Shown: piece after piece, positions 16,318 to 21,760 of the stretch
Layout: every line of letters starts with the position of its first letter
How positions within the stretch are numbered: position 1 is the first letter of the stretch
Source: Bordetella parapertussis
GTDB taxonomy: Bacteria > Pseudomonadota > Gammaproteobacteria > Burkholderiales > Burkholderiaceae_B
Direction of reading: 5' to 3'
DNA length: 21,760 nt
Assembly: GCA_945868195.1 (NCBI GenBank)
Contig: CAMBLP010000022.1
Coordinates: forward strand, 1 to 21,760
Notes under the pieces: model-generated
Database searches by the model: none
What the model saw: only the letters and a program-made list of their open reading frames with translations
What the model was told of the DNA's origin: nothing
Translations under genes and position numbers: made by a program

Positions 16318-16343
16318 AATATGACATAGACAGCAACCATATT
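16318..16343. promoter_or_regulatory. Candidate operator: AATATG-N14-CATATT inverted repeat
   Basis: Six-base perfect arms are separated by 14 bp, directly downstream of the candidate -10 box (TACAAT, 16304-16309) of the plus-strand operon. This is where a repressor would act. The arms are short and AT-rich, so chance is a serious alternative. Confidence 0.25.
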
Positions 16344-16407
16344 GATGAAAACCCTAATGCAAGGCGCATCTGCGTTTTTTTGACCGAAAGTCTTTTCTGG
16401 AGTCAGC

Positions 16408-17079
16408 ATGCTCGACAAGGTAAAAGCGTCCCTACAAGAAGCAGTAGAACCGATCCAAGATGGCGCGGCCATCATGATCAGCGGCTTTGGTGATGCGGGC
16501 ATTCCTTTCGAACTTATGAGTGCCGTGCTGGATAAAGGCCTGCGCGAACTCACCATCATTAGTAACAACGCAGGCACACACGAAACCGGGATCGCCGGCT
16601 TGATCAAAGCGGGACGGGTGCGTAAAGTCGTCTGTTCACATCCTCGCCCAGCTAATTCGGATGTGTTTGCCAATGCTTATAGAGCAGGTCAAGTCGAACT
16701 TGAATGCATGCCGCAAGGAACGCTAGCAGAAAGAATACGTGCCGCCGGAGCAGGTCTTGGTCCTTTTTTCACACCAACAGGATACGGCACGCTCATTGCC
16801 GAGGGTAAAGAGCAACGCGTGATCAATGGCAAGGGTTACATACTTGAACAGCCCCTTCATGCCGACTTCGCTCTGATTCGGGCAAACTTAGGAGATCGTT
16901 GGGGCAACCTGACCTATCGTTGGGCCGCCCGTAACTTCGGACCCGTGATGTGTATGGCCGCTCAACACACGATCGCTCAAGTTAATCGCGTTGTTCAGCT
17001 TGGCGAATTGGCCCCCGAAACCGTCATGACACCTGGAATCTTCGTTCAATCAGTCGTTGCAATTGGAGGCGAGCGATGA
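16408..17079 (+). CDS. Class I CoA-transferase, alpha subunit (PcaI/ScoA-like)
   Basis: The alpha subunit of a heteromeric class I CoA-transferase such as succinyl-CoA:3-oxoadipate CoA-transferase. The 223-residue protein shows the CoA-binding motif ISGFGDAGIP (24-33), LTIISNNAG, KVVCSHPRP, MPQGTLAERIRAAG, FFTPTGYGTLIAEGKE and GDRWGNLTYRWAARNFGP, tracking pseudomonad PcaI closely along its length. A CTGGAG ribosome site sits before the ATG. The stop overlaps the beta-subunit start (ATGA). No other 3-oxoadipate pathway gene is present, so the true acceptor may be another 3-oxo or dicarboxylic acid; I therefore withhold a gene symbol. It heads the plus-strand arm. Confidence 0.92.
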   Translation: MLDKVKASLQEAVEPIQDGAAIMISGFGDAGIPFELMSAVLDKGLRELTIISNNAGTHETGIAGLIKAGRVRKVVCSHPRPANSDVFANAYRAGQVELECMPQGTLAERIRAAGAGLGPFFTPTGYGTLIAEGKEQRVINGKGYILEQPLHADFALIRANLGDRWGNLTYRWAARNFGPVMCMAAQHTIAQVNRVVQLGELAPETVMTPGIFVQSVVAIGGER

Positions 17080-17789
17080 GCGCAACTAAAACGAACACAT
17101 TTAAACCGCTTTCGCGCGCCGAAATTTCTTACCTTGTCGCCCATGATTTTCCAGATGGCTCGATCGTCAATCTTGGTATTGGGATGCCCACGCAGGTCGC
17201 AGATCATTTGCCTCAAGACCGCGAGATTTTGCTGCATAGCGAAAACGGTATTTTGGGCATGGGTCGTGCGGCCATCGGCGACGAGATTGATTTTGATCTT
17301 ATTAACGCAAGCCGTACCCCCGTTACGCTTCTTGCTGGAGCCTCCATCACCGAGCACACGATTTCCTTTGCCATGATGCGGGGCGGTCACCTTGATTTCT
17401 CTGTGCTGGGGGGATTTCAAGTAGCCGCCAATGGTGATCTGGCAAACTGGATCACGAGCGGACCCGATGCGATCGCCGCGATTGGCGGCGCGATGGACTT
17501 GGCGATCGGCGCACGTAACGTCATCGTGATGATGGAACATGTCGCCAAAGACCAAACACCCAAGCTCATGCTGCAGTGCACCTACCCCCTCACCGGCGCA
17601 GGTGTGGTGAATCAAGTCTACACAGACCTGGCAATCATCGATGTCACTCCAGCGGGTTTTGAGGTGCGCGCAATGATCGAAGGGCTGTCATTCGAGGCAT
17701 TGCAACAAAAAACAGGGGCTCCGTTGACGTCTGCTGTCAGACTCAAAACTATTAGTCGCAATAGTCAAGGTCAACCGGTCTACGGGTAG
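17076..17789 (+). CDS. Class I CoA-transferase, beta subunit (PcaJ/ScoB-like)
   Basis: The catalytic beta subunit partner of the preceding gene; together they form the active site where glutamyl-CoA is made. The 237-residue protein contains VNLGIGMPTQVADHL (31-45) and LLHSENGILGMG (52-63), with catalytic Glu56 in the SENG motif. MMRGGHLDFSVLGGFQVAANGDLANW, AIGGAMDLAIGARNVIVMMEH and LQCTYPLTGAGVVNQVYTDLAIIDVTPAGF then follow the PcaJ pattern. It carries about 10 extra N-terminal and 20 extra C-terminal residues relative to P. putida PcaJ as I recall it. A 100-bp gap without a hairpin terminator separates it from the Bug gene, which may have its own promoter or be read through. Confidence 0.92.
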   Translation: MSATKTNTFKPLSRAEISYLVAHDFPDGSIVNLGIGMPTQVADHLPQDREILLHSENGILGMGRAAIGDEIDFDLINASRTPVTLLAGASITEHTISFAMMRGGHLDFSVLGGFQVAANGDLANWITSGPDAIAAIGGAMDLAIGARNVIVMMEHVAKDQTPKLMLQCTYPLTGAGVVNQVYTDLAIIDVTPAGFEVRAMIEGLSFEALQQKTGAPLTSAVRLKTISRNSQGQPVYG

Positions 17790-17889
17790 ATATGGATGGA
17801 AGTTAAGTTTTTTTGCATCACAATAAAAGATTATTTAACCCTGAACACAACCACTTTGCTTCCTTGCAAAACAACTTTAGAGACAAAAT
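17790..17889. other. Intergenic gap between CoA-transferase and Bug receptor genes
   Basis: This 100-bp gap is AT-rich and contains a run of seven T (about 17808-17814) with no stem before it, so I do not call a terminator. Several A/T-rich hexamers could serve as a -10 box, but none has a partner at proper spacing. An internal promoter for the Bug gene is possible and unproven. Confidence 0.4.
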
Positions 17890-18891
17890 ATGCATTCACT
17901 CTTGATCAAAAAAACCATTTCTCACACGCTACAAGTCCTCTGTGGACTTACCTTGACATTCGGTACGGCGTCTTCCGCCTTTGCACAAGCTAACTGGCCA
18001 GATCGCCCGATCAAACTGATCGTCGGCTACCCACCCGGCGGACCTGTCGATACCACTGGACGTGTCTTCGCGCGCTACCTGACCGATGTACTCAAGCAAA
18101 CCGTTGTTGTGGAAAACAGAGCGGGAGCAAGCGGCGTCATCGGCGCTGACGTTACGGCAAAAGCGACGCCGGACGGCTACACGCTAAACTTTGTCGCGAG
18201 CCCAAGCCTCACGATTTCTCCCATCGTTCAACGCAGCAAGCTCTTTAATCCGCGCACTGATTTCACATTAATCAGTCCCGTTGTGAACTATACAAACGTG
18301 CTGTTGATCGGCCCACAAATTCCGGCAAAAAATGTCGGTGAGCTTGTTGACTATGCCCGCAAAAATCCTGAAAAAGTCAGTTTTGGTTCAGCGGGTTTTG
18401 GCGGATCCAATCATTTATCTGCTGAGTTACTCAAGCAATCCACCAAGACCGAAATGCTTCATGTCCCTTACAAAGGCAACGCGCCTGCAATGGTGGATGT
18501 CATGGGAGGCAAGGTGACCTTTATGTTTGACATTACCAGTACTGGCAAAGCCTTTATTGACAGCGGTAAAGCCCGTGGCTTGGCTGTGACGTCGAGACAA
18601 CGCAATCCAAGCTTACCCAATATCCCCACAATGATTGAAGCAGGCATCCCTGATTTCGAAGTGGTAGGTTGGTTTGCTGTGATTGGTCCTAAAAACATAC
18701 CCCAACCGATCGTCGCTAAGCTGACGGCGGCCGTTGAGACGGTGAAGCGTAATCCTGATTTCATCAAAGCGATTGAAACTGGCGGTTACACGCTTGATAA
18801 AGGTGATGCTAAAGCATTGAGCGCCACGATCGACAGAGAATACAAAATGTGGGAAGGCGTGATTACAAAGGGCAATATCTACCCGAATTAA
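17890..18891 (+). CDS. Bug/TctC-family periplasmic solute-binding protein
   Basis: Bug proteins are periplasmic Venus-flytrap receptors, very abundant in Bordetella and related Burkholderiales, that typically bind small carboxylates or amides. The 333-residue protein has a basic start, a hydrophobic core (about 12-30) and a likely signal peptidase site after AFA (residue 32). The mature part begins with WPDRPIKLIVGYPPGGPVDT (36-55), the diagnostic Bug opening, and continues with VVENRAGASGVIGADVTAKATPDGYTL, FGSAGFGGSNHL and HVPYKGNAPAMVDVMGGKV. No TctA/TctB membrane partners are in the window, so this is an orphan receptor that may share a transporter or act in sensing. Its position among CoA-thioester genes suggests it binds the pathway substrate. 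Confidence 0.93.
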   Translation: MHSLLIKKTISHTLQVLCGLTLTFGTASSAFAQANWPDRPIKLIVGYPPGGPVDTTGRVFARYLTDVLKQTVVVENRAGASGVIGADVTAKATPDGYTLNFVASPSLTISPIVQRSKLFNPRTDFTLISPVVNYTNVLLIGPQIPAKNVGELVDYARKNPEKVSFGSAGFGGSNHLSAELLKQSTKTEMLHVPYKGNAPAMVDVMGGKVTFMFDITSTGKAFIDSGKARGLAVTSRQRNPSLPNIPTMIEAGIPDFEVVGWFAVIGPKNIPQPIVAKLTAAVETVKRNPDFIKAIETGGYTLDKGDAKALSATIDREYKMWEGVITKGNIYPN

Positions 18892-18936
18892 TCGTTGATG
18901 TTGATGATTGCGATTTCGTACTTTAATTAAATGGAT

Positions 18937-18940
18937 GGAG
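18937..18940 (+). promoter_or_regulatory. Ribosome binding site deciding the SDR start
   Basis: GGAG lies 6 nt before the ATG at 18947. It favours that start over the in-frame TTG at 18908 and ATG at 18935. Confidence 0.6.
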
Positions 18941-18946
18941 CTTTTG

Positions 18947-19861
18947 ATGAGTGGAATGTTAGAAGGTAAAGTTGTTGTCGTGACCGGTGCTGGCGGTGGT
19001 ATCGGACGTGGCATTGCTTTGGCGATGGCTGCTGCAGGCGCTAAAGTCGTCGTCAACGACATCGGTGCGAGCCTTGCTGGCGAAGGCTCAGGAGCCGGAC
19101 CAGCGCAACAAGTAGCTGATGAAATCATCAAGGCGGGAGGTCAAGCGGTCCCGAATACGGACAGCGTGGCCACGCGCGTCAGCGCCCACAACATCATCGA
19201 AACCGCTGTCCAGACTTTTGGACGAATTGATATCGTTGTCAACAACGCCGGCAACTTGCGGGACCGCGTGTTTCACAAAATGAGTGAAGAAGAGTGGACT
19301 CAAGTGATTGACGTTCACCTCAACGGCACTTTCTTTGTCAGCCGCGCGGCCGCGAACTACTATCGTGAACAAGAGTCAGGCGCTTTCGTGCACATGACCT
19401 CGACTTCGGGCTTGATTGGCAACTTGGGTCAAGCGAATTATTCGGCTGCCAAGCTTGGCATTGCCGCATTATCCAAGTCTATCGCATTAGACATGCAGCG
19501 CTACAACGTCCGCTCCAACTGCATCGCCCCTTTTGCCTGGAGCCGCATGACCAGCTCGATCCCCGCCAACACCGACGAGGAAAAAGCACGCGTCACCAAG
19601 CTACAAAAAATGGAAGCTAGCAAAATCGCCCCCATGGCTGTTTACCTTGGTAGTGATCAGGCGAAAGAAGTGACCGGTCAAATTTTCGGCGTGCGCGCAA
19701 ACGAAATCATGCTGTTTAGCCAACCACGTCCTATCCGCTCCGTACACATGAGCACCGGCTGGACGCCAGAAGCCATCGCCGAAATCGCCGCACCCGCGAT
19801 GCGTCATCACTTTATGGCGCTTGAGCGTTCACCTGACGCTATTGACTGGGATCCGATCTAA
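18947..19861 (+). CDS. SDR-family dehydrogenase, MFE-2 (D-3-hydroxyacyl-CoA dehydrogenase)-like
   Basis: A 304-residue short-chain dehydrogenase. The Rossmann motif is TGAGGGIG (13-20); Asp38 at the end of the second strand favours NAD over NADP. NNAG (99-102), Asn126, Ser152, Tyr165 and Lys169 (YSAAK) complete the catalytic tetrad. The glycine-rich insert after the second strand (GASLAGEGSGAGPAQQVADEI, in part) and the long C-terminal part resemble the dehydrogenase domain of peroxisomal multifunctional enzyme 2, which oxidises (3R)-hydroxyacyl-CoA. The start at 18947 is set by GGAG 6 nt upstream and by the normal distance to the Rossmann fold. A MaoC hydratase 2 gene begins 2 nt after its stop, matching the domain order of MFE-2. 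Confidence 0.9.
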   Translation: MSGMLEGKVVVVTGAGGGIGRGIALAMAAAGAKVVVNDIGASLAGEGSGAGPAQQVADEIIKAGGQAVPNTDSVATRVSAHNIIETAVQTFGRIDIVVNNAGNLRDRVFHKMSEEEWTQVIDVHLNGTFFVSRAAANYYREQESGAFVHMTSTSGLIGNLGQANYSAAKLGIAALSKSIALDMQRYNVRSNCIAPFAWSRMTSSIPANTDEEKARVTKLQKMEASKIAPMAVYLGSDQAKEVTGQIFGVRANEIMLFSQPRPIRSVHMSTGWTPEAIAEIAAPAMRHHFMALERSPDAIDWDPI

Positions 19862-19863
19862 TC

Positions 19864-20718
19864 ATGGATTATCAGCTTATCAAAAACTGGGTGTTTCCCG
19901 AGGTCGATCGCACCTATACCGAGAACGACAGTATTTTGTACGCGCTCGGCATTGGCTTCGGTCAGGAACCCACCAACCCGCATCACTTGAAGTATGTCTA
20001 CGAGCAAGACATGCAGGCCTTTCCAACCATGGCTGTGGTGCTAGGTTACCCCGGCTTTTGGATGAAAGACCCAAAAGCTGGCATCAACTGGGTCAAGCTT
20101 GTGCACGGCGAGCAGCGCCTGACGATTCACAAACCCTTGCCGCCGGCGGGTCGCGTGATCGGTCGCTCGCGGATCACGCACGTAATCGACAAGGGTGCCG
20201 ACAAAGGCGCACTGGTTTTATCTGAACGTACGCTGCATGATGCTACTGGCACACTTCTCGTCACCATCGGTTCAACGACTTTTTGTCGCGGCGATGGGGG
20301 CCTCAGTCACTCTGACGACAGTCCTGCACCACTTGAAGCGACGCCAGATCGTGCCCCGGACATGACATGCGCGTTGCCGACGCTGCCCCAAGCGGCGTTG
20401 ATCTATCGGTTGTGCGCGGATAATAATCCCCTGCATGCCGATCCTGCCGTAGCGGAGCGCGCGGGCTTCCCGCGTCCGATCCTGCACGGCCTATGCACCT
20501 ATGGTGTTGCAGCCCGGGCAATTGTCCAGGCCGCCTGCGACAACGATGCCTCCAGACTCACCGCCCTACACACACGTTTTTCCTCGCCAGTTTTTCCGGG
20601 CGAAACACTGGTGTGCGAAATTTGGCGCGACGGCAAGGATGCTGTCCGCTTCAGAGCCAAGGTCGCCGAGCGCGACATCGTTGTTTTAAGCCATGGCTAC
20701 GCAGGAATCAAAGCATGA
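19864..20718 (+). CDS. MaoC-like (R)-specific enoyl-CoA hydratase 2, MFE-2 type
   Basis: A 284-residue double hot-dog hydratase of the eukaryotic hydratase 2 type, which adds water to trans-2-enoyl-CoA to give the (3R)-hydroxyacyl-CoA. The N-terminal half is the degenerate hot-dog that accommodates the acyl chain. The C-terminal half carries IYRLCADNNPLHADPAVAER (180-199), with the catalytic pair Asp186 and His191 spaced as in human hydratase 2, and FPRPILHGLCTYGVAAR (202-218). It begins 2 nt after the SDR stop and overlaps the following CoA-transferase as ATGA, so the three are surely co-translated. It differs in type from the HTD2-like hydratase on the other arm, so the locus holds two distinct hydration activities. 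Confidence 0.93.
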   Translation: MDYQLIKNWVFPEVDRTYTENDSILYALGIGFGQEPTNPHHLKYVYEQDMQAFPTMAVVLGYPGFWMKDPKAGINWVKLVHGEQRLTIHKPLPPAGRVIGRSRITHVIDKGADKGALVLSERTLHDATGTLLVTIGSTTFCRGDGGLSHSDDSPAPLEATPDRAPDMTCALPTLPQAALIYRLCADNNPLHADPAVAERAGFPRPILHGLCTYGVAARAIVQAACDNDASRLTALHTRFSSPVFPGETLVCEIWRDGKDAVRFRAKVAERDIVVLSHGYAGIKA

Positions 20719-21760
20719 CCTCAGATGTGAAACAGCAAGACCCACACACACGCCGCGCACCCCTCGCTGGAATACGTGTCCTAGACCTGTCCCGAGTATT
20801 GGCAGGTCCCTGGTGCACACAAAACCTCGCGGATCTAGGTGCCGATGTCATCAAAGTCGAGCGCCCCAAGCTTGGCGATGACACCCGTGCGTGGGGTCCG
20901 CCGTTTCTCAAAGATCAGGATGGCAACGACACCACCGAAGCCGCCTACTATCTCAGCACGAACCGTAACAAGCGTTCGATTGAAATTGATTTGGCTAGCC
21001 CTGAAGGTATCAAACTCGTTAAAGAACTAGCGAAACACTGCGATATCCTGGTTGAAAATTTCAAAGTCGGTGGACTCAAGCAGTACGGTCTCGATTATGA
21101 AAGTATGAAGGACGCATACCCGCGCTTGATTTATTGCTCGATCACCGGTTTTGGTCAGACGGGTCCTTATGCGGAGCGTCCTGGATATGACTTCATGATT
21201 CAGGGTATGGGCGGCCTAATGAGTATCACGGGCGAGCGCGACGATCTCCCCGGTGGCGGACCTCAAAAAGCGGGCGTCGCGGTGACGGACATCATCACCG
21301 GTATGTATGCGTCAGTGGGTATTCTTGCCGCCCTCCAAGAGCGTAATCACAGCGGCCTTGGGCAGCATCTTGATATCGCTTTGCTTGACTGTCATATTTC
21401 GATGTTGGCCAATCAAAATTTAAACTATATGACGACGGGTCAGGCCCCTGTACGCGCCGGCAATGCTCATCAAAACGTGGTGCCTTATCAGGTATTCAAA
21501 ACCTCTGATGGTTTTATGATTGTGGCCGTCGGCAACGACTCCCAATACCGTTCCTTTTGTGGCGCCATCGGCATTCCCGAATATGGAACCGATCCAAAGT
21601 TCATCACGAATCGACAGCGAATTACTCATCGCAACGAACTGATCCCTGTTTTAGAAAAAATCATGGCGTCGGGTAAGCGCGATGAGTGGATCGCCAAACT
21701 GGAGGCCGTGGGTGTCCCTTGCGGTCCGATTCAAACAATCGACCAAGTGTTTGATCACCC
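20715..21760 (+). CDS. Second class III (CaiB/BaiF family) acyl-CoA transferase (3' end cut by window)
   Basis: The frame opens at an ATG overlapping the MaoC stop and continues for 348 codons to the right edge without a stop, so roughly 50 residues are missing if length is typical. Motifs include LAGIRVLDLSRVLAGPWCTQ (17-36), LGADVIKVERPKLGDDTRAW (41-60), LSTNRNKRSIEIDL, ILVENFKVGGLKQYGLDY, SITGFGQTGPYAERPGYDFM and MGGLMSITGE. The catalytic Asp is probably Asp192 in GVAVTDIITG. It is clearly a different paralogue from the one at 11834: it has the RNKRS and GFGQTGPY versions typical of succinyl-CoA:carboxylate CoA-transferases. That group often activates incoming dicarboxylates, which is my inferred role here. 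Confidence 0.92.
   Translation, partial: MTSDVKQQDPHTRRAPLAGIRVLDLSRVLAGPWCTQNLADLGADVIKVERPKLGDDTRAWGPPFLKDQDGNDTTEAAYYLSTNRNKRSIEIDLASPEGIKLVKELAKHCDILVENFKVGGLKQYGLDYESMKDAYPRLIYCSITGFGQTGPYAERPGYDFMIQGMGGLMSITGERDDLPGGGPQKAGVAVTDIITGMYASVGILAALQERNHSGLGQHLDIALLDCHISMLANQNLNYMTTGQAPVRAGNAHQNVVPYQVFKTSDGFMIVAVGNDSQYRSFCGAIGIPEYGTDPKFITNRQRITHRNELIPVLEKIMASGKRDEWIAKLEAVGVPCGPIQTIDQVFDH

Larger units (their letters stand above)
16185..16407. other. Divergent control region between the two catabolic arms
   Basis: This 223-bp region carries the 5' ends of both divergent operons and is more AT-rich than its flanks from about 16250. On the plus strand, TACAAT at 16304-16309 is a candidate -10 box without a good -35. 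An inverted repeat AATATG-N14-CATATT follows at 16318-16343, and a run of seven T (16375-16381) follows a very weak stem. CTGGAG precedes the 16408 start. No regulator gene of the IclR, LysR, GntR or TetR type is encoded in or beside it. Confidence 0.5.

Noticed and set aside
16357..16381. Short GC stem followed by seven T upstream of the CoA-transferase genes, possible attenuator
   Set aside because: Only about three GC pairs with a four-base loop can form before the T-run, too weak to call a terminator or attenuator.
1..21760. Search for CRISPR arrays, toxin-antitoxin pairs, phage or insertion-sequence genes and defence islands
   Set aside because: No regularly spaced repeats, transposases, terminal inverted repeats or recognisable defence domains were found; genes are housekeeping or metabolic.

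Overview
This window looks like a chromosomal segment from a betaproteobacterium of the order Burkholderiales, plausibly Alcaligenaceae-like. The reasons are the housekeeping gene order tsaE-amiC-mutL-miaA / purM / hda-HAD-pcnB-folK, a Bug/TctC-type periplasmic receptor inside a catabolic operon, and moderate GC judged by eye. Genus is not resolvable from the sequence alone. I see no CRISPR array, phage, insertion sequence, toxin-antitoxin pair or defence system.

Region 1 (1-2722, minus strand). In transcription order this holds xerD, tRNA-Arg(CCU), an MFS permease, a 64-residue single-span membrane protein, and the start of a probable AddB/nuclease-like DNA repair protein that runs off the left edge. 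The genes are tightly packed; the MFS start codon lies 24 nt after the tRNA 3' end.

Region 2 (2812-11817, mostly plus strand). This is a dense housekeeping block. It covers t6A tRNA modification (tsaE), Tat-exported cell-wall amidase (amiC), mismatch repair with endonuclease motifs (mutL), tRNA i6A modification (miaA), regulatory inactivation of DnaA (hda), a HAD phosphatase, poly(A) polymerase (pcnB) and folate synthesis (folK). Most junctions are 1-4 nt overlaps, so translational coupling is likely. purM is inserted on the opposite strand, and short perfect tandem duplications mark both of its ends: 18 bp at the purM stop and 8 bp at the hda start.

Region 3 (11834-21760). This is a two-armed acyl-CoA catabolic locus diverging from a 223-bp intergenic region (16185-16407). 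The minus arm encodes a two-gene acyl-CoA dehydrogenase of the PimC/PimD type, an HTD2/mesaconyl-CoA-hydratase-like hot-dog protein and a class III (CaiB/BaiF) CoA-transferase. The plus arm encodes a class I PcaI/PcaJ-like CoA-transferase, a Bug solute-binding protein, an SDR dehydrogenase, a MaoC hydratase 2 (together a split version of the peroxisomal MFE-2 dehydrogenase/hydratase) and a second class III CoA-transferase cut by the window end. No acyl-CoA ligase, thiolase or regulator is visible. My inference is that an organic acid, possibly a dicarboxylate, is sensed or taken up with the Bug protein, activated by CoA transfer rather than ATP, and oxidised through a D-specific beta-oxidation route. 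This locus is the most interesting part of the window, but each enzyme belongs to a known family; the combination and the substrate are what remain undescribed here.

There is no gene-free stretch longer than 300 bases. The largest gaps are 16185-16407 and 17790-17889, both described below.
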